Shown: positions 1 to 8,460, counted from the first letter of the stretch. The stretch is 64,000 nt of DNA from Mangrovimicrobium sp033283385 (GCA_033283385.1 JAWMQQ010000004.1:248001-312000), one strand, 5' to 3'. Notes: generated by a model from the sequence alone, not told the origin. Made by a program: numbers and translations.

Positions 1-111
1 CTTGATCGCCTCGAGCTTCGCGCGCAGGTCGTCGACCTGGGCGCGGGCGTGCGCGGCGTTCTCGGCGAACTCCTCGCTGCGGGTGTTAATCGTGGATTTG
101 ATCGTTGCCAT
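1..111 (-). CDS. Acyl-CoA carboxylase beta subunit, N-terminal fragment (methylcrotonyl-CoA carboxylase-like)
   Basis: Only the first 37 codons are present; the gene runs off the left edge. The visible start, MATIKSTINTRSEEF, followed by a helical ENAA...VDDLRAKLEAIK stretch, matches the N-terminus usual for biotin-dependent acyl-CoA carboxylase carboxyltransferase subunits, especially the methylcrotonyl-CoA carboxylase type of leucine catabolism. No catalytic region is visible, so the substrate is inferred mainly from context: the next gene upstream on the same strand is a LiuR-type MerR regulator with a palindromic operator, as at liu (leucine/isovalerate utilisation) operons. The ATG ends at 111 and lies 94 bp downstream of the regulator stop codon. 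Confidence 0.6.
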   Translation of the reverse strand, partial: MATIKSTINTRSEEFAENAAHARAQVDDLRAKLEAIK

Positions 112-205
112 AATCGTGTCCGTTAAAAGCAATCTGTTATGTCGGTGGCGTTGGCAGCAGCCTGCTGGCGTGAGGTATGCGGCCGGCTCGCTGCGCTGCC
201 CCGGC

Positions 206-595
206 TCATTTCCTTTTGCCGCCCGCCGCCATGGCCTCCAGGGCCTTGTCCTCGGCTTCGCGCAGCTCCAGCATCATCACCTCGATGTCGTGCAGCTGCT
301 GTTCCAGCTGGCTGCGCTTCTCGCGGATCTTCGCCAGCAGCGAGTTGTACTGGTCGGTGTTGCCGTGGGCCGGGTCGTACATCTCGATGATCGAGCGGCT
401 CTCGTCCAGCGAGAAGCCCAGCCGCTTGCCGCGCAGGATCAGCTTCAGCTTGGTCCGGTCCGCGGGCGTGTAAATGCGGGAGCTGCCGCTGCGCCGGGGT
501 TGCAACAACCCCTTCTCCTCATAGAAGCGGATCGTGCGGGTGGTGATATCGAATTCGGCGGCGAGATCGGAGATGCTGTAATCGGCTCTTGTCAC
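206..595 (-). CDS. liuR: MerR-family transcriptional regulator, LiuR-like
   Basis: A MerR-type regulator of about 129 residues. The N-terminal winged helix begins YSISDLAAEFDITTRTIRFY, followed by a GLLQPRR turn and a C-terminal coiled coil (about residues 75-125) for dimerisation. It has no cysteine cluster, so it is not a metal-sensing MerR. The sequence and the adjacent carboxylase gene fit LiuR, which controls branched-chain amino acid and short acyl-CoA catabolism. I prefer the GTG start at 595, which places the HTH right at the N-terminus as in relatives. An upstream in-frame TTG at 625 would add ten residues but has no ribosome binding site. The palindrome at 638-653 upstream suggests autoregulation. 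Confidence 0.8.
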   Translation of the reverse strand: MTRADYSISDLAAEFDITTRTIRFYEEKGLLQPRRSGSSRIYTPADRTKLKLILRGKRLGFSLDESRSIIEMYDPAHGNTDQYNSLLAKIREKRSQLEQQLHDIEVMMLELREAEDKALEAMAAGGKRK

Positions 596-637
596 GGTAC
601 CTGCCAGCGCTTTGGGGTGGCGCAAGTGTAGATAACG

Positions 638-653
638 TTTACGTTAACGTCAA
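638..653. promoter_or_regulatory. LiuR-type operator palindrome
   Basis: The 16-bp sequence TTTACGTTAACGTCAA is palindromic except for one base pair. It lies about 43 bp upstream of the preferred liuR start. Its ACGT-containing half sites resemble the palindromes described for LiuR in gammaproteobacteria. It probably mediates autoregulation and co-regulation of the downstream carboxylase gene. The site is read directly from sequence; the regulator assignment is inference. Confidence 0.65.
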
Positions 654-662
654 CATGCGGCC

Positions 663-701
663 GGCGGACTCCCCCTCGCCGGGAGCCGGGGGAGGGCCGC
701 C
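663..701 (-). terminator. Hairpin after the sulfotransferase-like gene
   Basis: GGCGG and CTCCCCC arms pair with GGGGGAG and CCGCC around a loop of about 12 nt, directly 3' of the stop codon at 705. There is no T-run, so it is at best a weak or Rho-assisted terminator of the TonB/sulfotransferase operon ahead of liuR. Confidence 0.4.
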
Positions 702-704
702 TGC

Positions 705-1889
705 CTAGGCGGTTTTTTCGCTGAGGCCGAAGCGCGCGTTATAGCCGGCGAACAGCTCCCTGACCCAGGCTTCATCGAGCCCGAAGGCGGAATAGGAGTA
801 GGGATAGCGCCCGTAGCGGTCGACGCTGTTGGCGGGATCGCCGATCCAGCGATCCACCGCCTGGCGGAAGTCCTGGCTCACGTCCCAGCCCCGCGCCGCG
901 TACACGCGCTCGATCACGCCCATGGGGTCTGCGGTCAGGTCGTTGAAGCGCACGTGGACGATGCGCGGGTCGTCGACGATCTCGTCCGCCAGCAAGTTGT
1001 CGATGGATTTTTTCATGCCCTCCAGCAAAATCGCGGCCTTGGCGACCCAGTCGTTGGGCGTGCAATTGATGGTGTCGAAAATGGCCGAGGAGATCGCGAC
1101 CAGGGAGGCGTAGATCTCGGACCAGGGCCGGTGGGTCCACACGCAGACAGCGTCTGGGTACACTTCGAAAAGGGACTTGAGGTGCATCAGGGCCGTGGGC
1201 TGCTTGCAGGTCCAGCGCGTCTTGCCGGTATTCCACTGGAAGTGCTGCAACACCTCCCGGTGGAATTGCAGCGCTTCGACGACGTCCAGCAGCTGTATGT
1301 TCATGACGCCGAGGGTGGGCACCTTGTAATAGTGGTTCGAATACAGGTTGCGAAAATCGAGGGTGAATATCTCCTCATCCTCGATGGGTTGCTGCTCCAG
1401 CTTGTCTGCGTAGGGATGCATGATCAGCTGCGCCGGGCAAAAGTCTATCCAGCGCTCCACCGCGCGCCGGGCGAATGCGATGCGCCCGTCGCAGACTGCG
1501 GTCGCGCCCGGTGGCGGTGACGGTACGATGGAGTGCCAGGCGGTCGGCGAGAGGACTTCGGGGTCCTGGGCCAGCAGCGAGTGCAGGAAGGTCGTCCCGG
1601 AGCGGCCGAAGCCGACGACGAAAATGGGCTTCTCGATTTTCTCCGCGCCAATCCCCGGGTAGCTGGTTCGATCCAGTGCAATGCGCAGGCGGTTGGTGAG
1701 AATCCCCTGTATCTGCCGGTGCATCGCATCCACCTGGTCCGCGGTGTAGGGGCCGGCTTCGTTGATCGTGTCGATAACCCCCGAGAACCGCTGCTTCAGA
1801 TTCTCGTCGGCGAGTCCGTAAGCCCCGCTCTCCCGCTCCGCCAGGGTAAAAATGTCCTCGCTGGACAGGGTGGTCGCAAGCTTCCTCAT
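705..1889 (-). CDS. Sulfotransferase-family protein (Sulfotransfer_3 type)
   Basis: About 394 residues. The segment IEKPIFVVGFGRSGTTFLH near residue 95 holds an RSGTT P-loop that in this family binds the 5'-phosphosulfate of PAPS, and WTHRPW near residue 250 resembles the 3'-phosphate region. No signal peptide is seen. It is the last gene of a five-gene minus-strand operon behind the TonB receptor and the DUF1214-like genes. An ATG overlapping the receptor stop codon (1913) is possible, but the ATG at 1889 has GGAGAG four bases upstream and is preferred. A homologue with the same IEKP...RSGTT core lies at 37860, again beside a DUF1214-like gene. Members are often annotated only by fold, so true sulfuryl transfer is unproven. 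Confidence 0.75.
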   Translation of the reverse strand: MRKLATTLSSEDIFTLAERESGAYGLADENLKQRFSGVIDTINEAGPYTADQVDAMHRQIQGILTNRLRIALDRTSYPGIGAEKIEKPIFVVGFGRSGTTFLHSLLAQDPEVLSPTAWHSIVPSPPPGATAVCDGRIAFARRAVERWIDFCPAQLIMHPYADKLEQQPIEDEEIFTLDFRNLYSNHYYKVPTLGVMNIQLLDVVEALQFHREVLQHFQWNTGKTRWTCKQPTALMHLKSLFEVYPDAVCVWTHRPWSEIYASLVAISSAIFDTINCTPNDWVAKAAILLEGMKKSIDNLLADEIVDDPRIVHVRFNDLTADPMGVIERVYAARGWDVSQDFRQAVDRWIGDPANSVDRYGRYPYSYSAFGLDEAWVRELFAGYNARFGLSEKTA

Positions 1890-1912
1890 CTTACTCTCCG
1901 CTTCACGCAGCA

Positions 1913-4462
1913 TCAGAAGTTCCAGTATACGGACACGCCGTATTCCCGCGGCCGGCCGTAGGCTTCGGTCACTGTTCCCAGCTGGTCCGGGACGCTGGTG
2001 CCGCCGACCAGTTGCGCCTCATCCGTGGCGTTGGTAACGAAGGCCGCGACATCGAACCCGGAGCCCATCACTTCCCGCCAGTCTGCGCGCAGGTTGAGGA
2101 CGCCATAGCCATCGACGACCAGCGTCTTGCGCACTTCCTCCAGGTCCTGCTCCGACCAGCCCGAGCTTGCCCACTCGGTGGTCCGGTCGTTGGTGGACAT
2201 TTCGTCCTGCCAATAATAGCTTCCGCTGAAGGAGAGCTCGCCGATGTCGGGGCTCAGCGGGGCGATCACCCTGAATCCCGCGGTGAGCGTGTTTTCCGGT
2301 ATGTAGGTGAACGGCGCCCCGGAGTTGTCGACGGTGCGTGTAATCGGCGTGCCGTTCCCGTCGACCTCCCCCGTCGGGAAATCGAGATTCCACTCGTTGT
2401 AGGCGGCGTCCACGTAGGAGTAGCCGAGGGTGAGTTGCAGGTAGGGATTCGGCGCAAGGGTGACGTCCAGTTCGAACCCCTTGATCTCGGCCTTGGCGAC
2501 ATTGATGATCGTGCTGCCGTAGGTCTGGCCGACGACCACGCCCTGGGTTTTCTGGATATCGTCGTACTTCTGGAAGTACGCGGCCGCGTTGGTCCGCAGG
2601 GACATGTCCCCCAGCGACCAGTCCATCTTGGCGCCGACCTCGTAGTTGAGGACGGTCTCGGGGTCGAAGGGCTTGAGGGTGAAGTTGGAGTTGCCCCGGG
2701 CATTGAATCCGCCGGTGACGTAGCCGGTGGAGACGCTGGCGTAGAGCAGTTTATCGAGATCCGGTTTGAAATTTGCGATAGCCCGCCAGGTCGGCTGGGA
2801 GAATTTCTTCGATTCCTCGCGATAGCAGTCATCCAGCGGCAGTTGCTGGTTGTTCTCGTCGTATACGTCGCAGGCCGAGCCGTCCCCGGTCAGCCGGTCG
2901 GTACTGATACCGCGTTTATCCCAGGTCTGCCTGGCCCCCAGTGTGAACGACCATGCGTCGCTCAGGGTGTAGGTGGCCTCGCCGAAGATCGCGGCCCCTT
3001 CGTTCTCCGCCTTCATGTCCTGCGAAATCGTCTTGAAACCCTGTTGGGCGGCGTTCCAGAAAAAGGCCAGGGAGGGGTCGGGTGCGGGGCCGGACGGCCA
3101 GTCCGGGTTGGCGCCGGAGAGATCGCTGGGGAAATACTCGGAGCCTTTCATGCGAATCCAGAAGCCGCCCAGCAGCCAGTCCAGCTTGCCGTCTAGTGCA
3201 GTGCCGAAGAACTGGAGTTCCTCCGAGTACTGCTCGGCGTCCACATGCGACTCGGAGGGGTTGAGCGTGTAGTGTTCCGTCAGTGAAGTCCTGCTGGCGA
3301 AGAGTGGGACCGCCATGCCATCGGAGTTCTGCGCGCCGTCGTAACTGAGGTCGCGATAGCCAAAAATGTTCTTGATGCTGAACGCGTCGTTGACCTCGAA
3401 CTCGGTGCTGTTGATGAACAGGATATTCTTGACCTTCTCCGGAGCGAGCAGGTCGGCCTCGACCTTCTGCCAGTCATCCCTCTGCTTCTGCCGCGCGATG
3501 GCGTTGTCGATTTCAGGCACGCTCAGGCCGCTGAGCGCCCCCAGCCCGCCGTTGTGGATCAGGTTCCACATGGTCGCCACGAACTCGGGGTTCGAGCCTG
3601 CGAAGGCCACGGGCACCTGCTGACGGGAAATCATGTCGTTCCCGTCATAGGTGATGGTCGTGATGTTGTTGAGGCGATCCGTGGGCGAGAACTCGGCTGT
3701 CAGGCGCACGCTGCCGGAGTCCTCGTCCCAGATGCAGTCGTCGCAGCGCAGCGGGTTGTCGGCGACATTGCTCTGGTAGCCGTCCCGGTCGATCTTTCGC
3801 CCCGCGAGGCGGAATCGCAACAGGTCGCTGACTGGAACGTCGACGGCGCCTTCCACCTGCACCAGGTCATAGCTGCCCAGCGTGACTGTCGCGTAACCGC
3901 CGAATTCACTCCCCGGCGTTTTTGGCGAGACCAGAATCGCGCCGCCCGTGCTGTTGCGTCCGAACAGTGTGCCCTGCGGCCCCTTCAGCACCTGTACGTT
4001 GGCCAGGTCGTACATGGCCAGGTTGGTGCCCTGCGTAGGTGTCAGCGGAATCTCTGCGAAGTACACGGGAATAGACGGGTCGAGCGTCAGCAGCGTCTGC
4101 GCCGGCCGCTGGCCCCGCAGTGAGATATTCGGCGCGTTGGTCGAGGTGCCGCTGGAGGAAATCCGCAGCGACGGGACCAGGGTGCCGAGGTCGCCGAGCT
4201 CGGTCACCCGCTGTTCCGCCAGGAATTCGTCGCTGAGCGAGCTGATGGCAATCGGGACGTCCTGCGAGAGTTCCTCGCGGCGCCGCGCGGTAACCACCAC
4301 TTCTTCCAGTGACGTGGCGCGCGCGGATTCCTGTGCCAGCGCGGGCGCGCTCAGCACCGGGCCGGCCAGAAGCAGTGAGGCATAGGTGCCAGCCAGTGGT
4401 AGCCGCCGCATCCACGGCGAGATCGGGCGATGTTGGTTGAGCTTTCCGGAGCTGATAGTCAT
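1913..4462 (-). CDS. TonB-dependent outer-membrane receptor
   Basis: An 849-residue receptor, a usual length for the family. An N-terminal signal region (about residues 20-43, ending ALAQ) precedes a TonB-box-like segment, EEVVVTARRREE. A plug domain follows (about residues 55-165, with GPQGTLFGRNSTGGAI), then a beta-barrel ending in aromatic YWNF. It should import a substrate across the outer membrane using the proton-motive force through TonB/ExbBD. It belongs to the subgroup common in marine and freshwater degraders (VVVTARRREE start), which is not clearly tied to siderophores. It sits 42 bp behind a small Tat-type gene and overlaps the sulfotransferase-like gene by one base, so it is probably co-transcribed. 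The substrate is unknown; the neighbourhood suggests an organic compound. Confidence 0.95.
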   Translation of the reverse strand: MTISSGKLNQHRPISPWMRRLPLAGTYASLLLAGPVLSAPALAQESARATSLEEVVVTARRREELSQDVPIAISSLSDEFLAEQRVTELGDLGTLVPSLRISSSGTSTNAPNISLRGQRPAQTLLTLDPSIPVYFAEIPLTPTQGTNLAMYDLANVQVLKGPQGTLFGRNSTGGAILVSPKTPGSEFGGYATVTLGSYDLVQVEGAVDVPVSDLLRFRLAGRKIDRDGYQSNVADNPLRCDDCIWDEDSGSVRLTAEFSPTDRLNNITTITYDGNDMISRQQVPVAFAGSNPEFVATMWNLIHNGGLGALSGLSVPEIDNAIARQKQRDDWQKVEADLLAPEKVKNILFINSTEFEVNDAFSIKNIFGYRDLSYDGAQNSDGMAVPLFASRTSLTEHYTLNPSESHVDAEQYSEELQFFGTALDGKLDWLLGGFWIRMKGSEYFPSDLSGANPDWPSGPAPDPSLAFFWNAAQQGFKTISQDMKAENEGAAIFGEATYTLSDAWSFTLGARQTWDKRGISTDRLTGDGSACDVYDENNQQLPLDDCYREESKKFSQPTWRAIANFKPDLDKLLYASVSTGYVTGGFNARGNSNFTLKPFDPETVLNYEVGAKMDWSLGDMSLRTNAAAYFQKYDDIQKTQGVVVGQTYGSTIINVAKAEIKGFELDVTLAPNPYLQLTLGYSYVDAAYNEWNLDFPTGEVDGNGTPITRTVDNSGAPFTYIPENTLTAGFRVIAPLSPDIGELSFSGSYYWQDEMSTNDRTTEWASSGWSEQDLEEVRKTLVVDGYGVLNLRADWREVMGSGFDVAAFVTNATDEAQLVGGTSVPDQLGTVTEAYGRPREYGVSVYWNF

Positions 4463-4504
4463 GATGTTTTCACCTGTAATTATTATCGGGTGAGACGGTT
4501 GTTG

Positions 4505-4840
4505 TTAGCGCATCGGGTGCTCGCCAGCGCCGATCGGGTTGAAACGCAAAACACGACGGCGATCGCGGACCGTGTGTTGAAGATGCCTGGAACACAGGTC
4601 CGGCATTTCCGCCATCGCGCGCTGGAAAAAGGCGGCCTTGCCCCGGTGGTCTGAGGGATGCCAGCCAGCCTCCAGCTGGCGCAGCGACGTTTCGACTGCG
4701 AGCAGGAATTCGTAGAGCGGGAGTTGGCTGGCACTCCCCTGCGACGGCGCGCCTGTTTCCTCCGCGCCGCAATAGTTGATGCAAACCGCGGTGCCGAAAG
4801 TGCCGGCGAGGAACTCCCTGCGATTCAATTGTCTGGCCAT
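4505..4840 (-). CDS. Small protein with twin-arginine-type signal, unknown function
   Basis: A 111-residue protein starting MARQLNRREFLAGTFGTAV. The RREFL motif followed by a short hydrophobic run looks like a Tat export signal. A NYCG segment sits at the end of the hydrophobic part. The rest is mostly helical and rich in charged residues, with no domain I recognise. A strong ribosome site (GGGAGGG) precedes the ATG at 4840. It lies between the DUF1214-like genes (40 bp) and the TonB receptor (42 bp), all on the same strand, so it probably belongs to the same operon. It could be an exported partner or chaperone of a periplasmic enzyme, but nothing in the sequence proves this. Confidence 0.65.
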   Translation of the reverse strand: MARQLNRREFLAGTFGTAVCINYCGAEETGAPSQGSASQLPLYEFLLAVETSLRQLEAGWHPSDHRGKAAFFQRAMAEMPDLCSRHLQHTVRDRRRVLRFNPIGAGEHPMR

Positions 4841-4880
4841 GCATCCCTCCCGTCCTTGTCTTGACGTCAGGTTGGTGGTT

Positions 4881-6179
4881 TCAAGGTGACGATGAGCCAT
4901 CGATATACAATCGACGGAAGCCTTCTTCCCGGTACGCCAGTTGTCGTGCCCGCTCGGCGGGCGTGATCCGCCGGACACCCTTGCCGAGGTGATCGTCCAG
5001 CCGGGCGTGCTTGACCAGTTGCGCGGAGACGGCCGGGGCCGGGTGTTCCTCCCCGCGCGGGAAGTGCTGCCAGCGGTGGCCCCAGATGGTGCGGTTCAAC
5101 CCGCCGGTATCGAGCCAGTTGTGCACCCCGGGATCGCGGTGCGCGACCACGTAGGTGAACTCGCCGTCCTCGTCCGCCGCCATCTGCGTCATGTTGAGGG
5201 CGCCGCTGCGGGACCAGGCGTTCAGCGGCAGGAAGAACTGGTCGCACAACTGGGTGTCGCGGTATCCGGCACCGGCGGCGTTGGCGCGAATCACCAGTGC
5301 CTCGTCGTCGGCGAGCAGGAGGTTGCTCTTGGTGCCCCACTGCGACGCCATGCCGTTGAAGACACCGGAAGACAGGGGCGGGCGCATTTCATTCGGCGCC
5401 TGTCCGTTGCCGGATTGCGAGTAGTAGTAGAAGACGTACAGGCTGTTGATGGCGAAGGCGGAGATCCAGGCGGCGATCTCGTCGTCCGACAGCGGGTCGC
5501 GGGTCGGCGCGTCGAGGCGCCTGACGCGGAGGAAATTCGGTGTCCGGGTATGCCAGTCGGCCAGGGTGTCGCGGATCAGCAGCTGCAACTCCCCGCCGGG
5601 CCGGGTCTGCAGGTGGTTGCTGCGGCCGGCGGCGGGGGAGGCGTCGATGGTGATGGTGAATTCGCCGTCCGGGCCGAGCGGGATGTCGCCGTCCTCGATC
5701 ATGGCCACGGTGTGGGTTACCGGCGCAGGGACCATCAGCGAGTAGATCACCATGGGGGCGTCCGGGCCGTTCACGCGGCCGCTGATTTCATAGCGGCCCT
5801 CGGGGGCGATGGGAATACTGCGGTAGGTGAAGAACGGGCTGGGACCGCCGCCGCGGCGCGAGCCTGGGACATCGCGGCCGAACCAGTGGCCGGCGGCCTG
5901 TTCCACCCGCACGATGCCCGGGTAGTTGCCGTCGGCATTGACGCCGACCAGCGCGCAGTGGAACAGGTACTCGTCGATCATGTTGTCGAAGCGGTCCCAC
6001 TGCGCGCGGGCCGGGTAGGCAGTGGCGTTGCGGTAGAGCAGGTCGACGATGGACCGTGTCTTGAGCAACTCCGGGCGCTGCAGCAGCGCCAGCGCGCGGT
6101 TTTCAAAATCGCGTTGCTCGCTGGTCGCTGCCGGGTTGTCCGGCGACAGGAAATATCCGTCTTCAGTCACTGTTCGCAT
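4881..6179 (-). CDS. DUF1214-like protein, downstream copy of a tandem pair
   Basis: A 432-residue protein, very similar over its whole length to the next gene upstream (6196-7473). Shared blocks include QRDFENRALALLQRPELL, the GHWFGRDVPGSRRGGGPSPF segment and HNWLDTGG near residue 355, the last being a signature I associate with DUF1214-type beta-rich domains. No signal peptide or membrane segment is visible, and no catalytic residues are known for the family. It starts at the ATG ending at 6179, 16 bp after its paralogue stops. The copies differ mostly around the loop after APNEMRPP and at the C-terminus (RRLYIDGSSSP). It is probably part of the TonB-receptor operon; the biochemical role is unknown. 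Confidence 0.75.
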   Translation of the reverse strand: MRTVTEDGYFLSPDNPAATSEQRDFENRALALLQRPELLKTRSIVDLLYRNATAYPARAQWDRFDNMIDEYLFHCALVGVNADGNYPGIVRVEQAAGHWFGRDVPGSRRGGGPSPFFTYRSIPIAPEGRYEISGRVNGPDAPMVIYSLMVPAPVTHTVAMIEDGDIPLGPDGEFTITIDASPAAGRSNHLQTRPGGELQLLIRDTLADWHTRTPNFLRVRRLDAPTRDPLSDDEIAAWISAFAINSLYVFYYYSQSGNGQAPNEMRPPLSSGVFNGMASQWGTKSNLLLADDEALVIRANAAGAGYRDTQLCDQFFLPLNAWSRSGALNMTQMAADEDGEFTYVVAHRDPGVHNWLDTGGLNRTIWGHRWQHFPRGEEHPAPAVSAQLVKHARLDDHLGKGVRRITPAERARQLAYREEGFRRLYIDGSSSP

Positions 6180-6195
6180 CCACTTTCGGTTTTCA

Positions 6196-7473
6196 TCAGC
6201 TGTCGATAAACATGCGCCTGGCCCCGGCCTCGCGATACGCCAGTTGTTGTACGCGCTCGGCAGGAGTGATCCGCCGGACACCCGCACCGAGGTGATCATC
6301 CAGCCGGGCGTGCTTGACCAGCTGCGCGGAGACGGTCGGCGCCGGGTGTTCCTCCCCCTGCGGGAAATGCTGCCAGCGATGACCCCAGATGGTGCGGTTC
6401 AGCCCGCCGGTATCCAGCCAGTTGTGCACCCCGGGATCACGGTGCGCGACGACATAGGTGAACTCGCCGTCCTCGTCCGCCGCCATCTGCGTCATGTTCA
6501 GTGCGCCGCTGCGGGACCAGGCGTCCAGTGGCAGGAAGAACTGGTCGCACAGCTGGGTGTCGCGATAGCGCGCTCCGGCCGCGTTGGCGCGAATGACCAG
6601 GGCCTCGTCGTCGGCCAGTTGCAGGTTGGCCATGCTGGTCCTCTGCGTGGCCATCCCGCCGTAGGGGCCGGATGTCTCGGGTGCGCGCAGCTGGTTCGGT
6701 GGCTGGCCGTTGCCGGATTGCGAGTAGTAGTAGAAGAGGTAGAGGCTGTCGATGGCGAACCTCGAGACCCGGCTGGCGATCTCGTCGTCAGACAGCGGGT
6801 CGCGGGTCGGCGCGTCGAGGCGCCTGACCCGCAGGAAATTCGGCGTCTGGGTATGCCAGTCGGCCAGCGTGTCGCGGACCAGTAGCTGCAGCTCTGCGCC
6901 GGGCCGGGTCTGCAGGTGGTTGCTGCGGCCGGCGGCGGGGGAGGCGTCGATGGTAATGGTGAATTGGCCGTCGGGGCCCGGCGGGATGTCGCCATCCTCG
7001 ATCATGTCGACGGTCTGCGTCACCGGTGTCGGGACCATCAGCGAGTAGACCACCATGGGGGCATTCTGGCCGTTGACCCTGCCGCGGATTTCGTAGCGGC
7101 CCTCCGGCGAGATCGGAATATTCCGGTAAGTAAAGAAGGGGCTGGGCCCGCCGCCGCGGCGCGAGCCGGGGACATCGCGGCCGAACCAGTGGCCGGCGGC
7201 CTGTTCCACCCTGACGACGCCCGGGTAATTGCCGTCTGCATTGACGCCGGCCAGGGCGCAGTGGAAGAGGTACTCGTCGATCATGTTGTCGAAGCGGTCC
7301 CACTGTTCGCGCGCGGGGTAGGCGGTGGCGTTGCGGTAGAGCAGTTCCACGATGGATCGTGTCCTGAGCAACTCCGGGCGCTGCAGCAGCGCCAGCGCGC
7401 GGTTTTCAAAATCGCGTTGCTCGCTGGTCGCCGCCGGGTTCTGCGGTGAGAGGAAATACGGTTCTTCAATCAC
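6196..7473 (-). CDS. DUF1214-like protein, upstream copy of a tandem pair
   Basis: A 425-residue cytoplasmic-looking protein and the first gene of the five-gene minus-strand operon. The N-terminal half is helical (FENRALALLQRPELLRTRSI). The C-terminal half is beta-rich and carries HNWLDTGGLNRTIWGHRW (about residues 350-367). It starts at a GTG (7471-7473) without a strong Shine-Dalgarno. Its near-identity to the following gene shows a recent tandem duplication. A more distant homologue is at 36669. DUF1214/DUF1254-type proteins are widespread in hydrophobic-compound degraders, but no reaction is established. The promoter should lie in 7474-7753, shared with the divergent TetR gene. Confidence 0.75.
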   Translation of the reverse strand: MIEEPYFLSPQNPAATSEQRDFENRALALLQRPELLRTRSIVELLYRNATAYPAREQWDRFDNMIDEYLFHCALAGVNADGNYPGVVRVEQAAGHWFGRDVPGSRRGGGPSPFFTYRNIPISPEGRYEIRGRVNGQNAPMVVYSLMVPTPVTQTVDMIEDGDIPPGPDGQFTITIDASPAAGRSNHLQTRPGAELQLLVRDTLADWHTQTPNFLRVRRLDAPTRDPLSDDEIASRVSRFAIDSLYLFYYYSQSGNGQPPNQLRAPETSGPYGGMATQRTSMANLQLADDEALVIRANAAGARYRDTQLCDQFFLPLDAWSRSGALNMTQMAADEDGEFTYVVAHRDPGVHNWLDTGGLNRTIWGHRWQHFPQGEEHPAPTVSAQLVKHARLDDHLGAGVRRITPAERVQQLAYREAGARRMFIDS

Positions 7474-7529
7474 AGTGTGTCGGCCCTGTGTAGTACCCGG
7501 AGGTGTGCCGGGTATAGCCTTCCGGCGCT

Positions 7530-7578
7530 CAACATTGGTCGATCTTGTTATCGGCTTGCCTGGTAACCAATGTTGCCA
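7530..7578. promoter_or_regulatory. Inverted repeat and TetR-type operator candidate in a divergent promoter region
   Basis: A perfect 10-bp inverted repeat, CAACATTGGT (7530-7539) and ACCAATGTTG (7566-7575), is separated by 26 bp. The right arm is itself part of an 18-bp interrupted palindrome, TGGTAACCAATGTTGCCA (7561-7578), with one mismatched pair, which is a typical size for a TetR dimer site. It lies between the DUF1214-like operon and the TetR gene. A minus-strand TATAAA (plus positions 7601-7606) could be the -10 box of the DUF1214/TonB operon, which would put the operator just downstream of its start site. The palindromes are read from sequence; binding is inferred. Confidence 0.5.
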
Positions 7579-7753
7579 TAAACTAAGTCATGCACCTGAC
7601 TTTATATCACGGCACGCTGTTGCGCAACATGAAATTTCCATGGCCTGCACGCAGCGCTTGCCGAGGCCCGGGCATCGGTGTTGTCTCGCCTGCACTCGAA
7701 ATCGGGGGAACAATCACACACAATGGGGCGCCAGTATTGACTAGGGCCTGTAA

Positions 7754-8425
7754 GTGACGAGAGCCATAAAAAAGAGTCGCGGCGACATCAAGCGCATGGC
7801 CTTGATAGAAAAGTCCGAAGCGCTGTTCGCCGAACACGGGATACACAATGTGTCCCTGCGCATGATCATCGAGGCCGCCGGCTCTTCGGACCGCAATGCT
7901 GTCGGCTACTACTTCGGCAGCAAGAACGAGTTGCTCAAGGAAATCTACGCGCACCGCGCCGCGACGATCGAACAGCGCCGCCAGCAGTTACTGGCCAGGG
8001 TAGAGGAGGCGGGGCTCGGCAACGAAATCATGGCGCTGCTCTTCGTCGGCTACTGGCCGGTGTTCGAACTGAAGAACCGGTCCGGTCGCCACAGCCATGC
8101 GGGTTTCCTGCTCAGCCTGCAGCGCGAGGGAATCGAATGGGTCAGGGCAAACGTCGAGGAAATGCTGACCGCCACCGGCAATGTGCTGGAAGGGCGCATG
8201 CTGGCCGCACTCAAGGTCAGCCGGGAGGATCTGAGGTGGCGCACCCAGATCATCCAGCTCATGGTGCTGGATGGCATCCAGCAGATAGACCAGAAAGTCA
8301 AAAAAGGCCTGGGGAAACGGGAGGCGAATTCCCTGTTCTTCGAGATTTTGACCATGGCCGCAGCAATGATGGAATCCAGGCAGGATGACGGATTGATCGA
8401 AAAGCTCGGCGAATTCATTGATTGA
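7754..8425 (+). CDS. TetR-family transcriptional regulator
   Basis: A 223-residue regulator with an N-terminal HTH (about residues 15-60: ALIEKSEALFAEHGIHNVSL, then GYYFGSKNELLKEIY, the canonical TetR YYFGSK recognition end). The helical ligand domain is that of TetR proteins with a C-terminal TetR_C domain. It starts at GTG 7754. It is the first gene of a plus-strand run with the amidohydrolase and VOC genes and is divergent from the DUF1214/TonB operon, so it probably represses one or both arms through the palindrome at 7561-7578. The ligand is probably the imported substrate or its CoA ester, which is inference. Confidence 0.9.
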   Translation: MTRAIKKSRGDIKRMALIEKSEALFAEHGIHNVSLRMIIEAAGSSDRNAVGYYFGSKNELLKEIYAHRAATIEQRRQQLLARVEEAGLGNEIMALLFVGYWPVFELKNRSGRHSHAGFLLSLQREGIEWVRANVEEMLTATGNVLEGRMLAALKVSREDLRWRTQIIQLMVLDGIQQIDQKVKKGLGKREANSLFFEILTMAAAMMESRQDDGLIEKLGEFID

Positions 8426-8460
8426 TAACACGCGACCGACGCGTCGGGGAGGCATGCATC

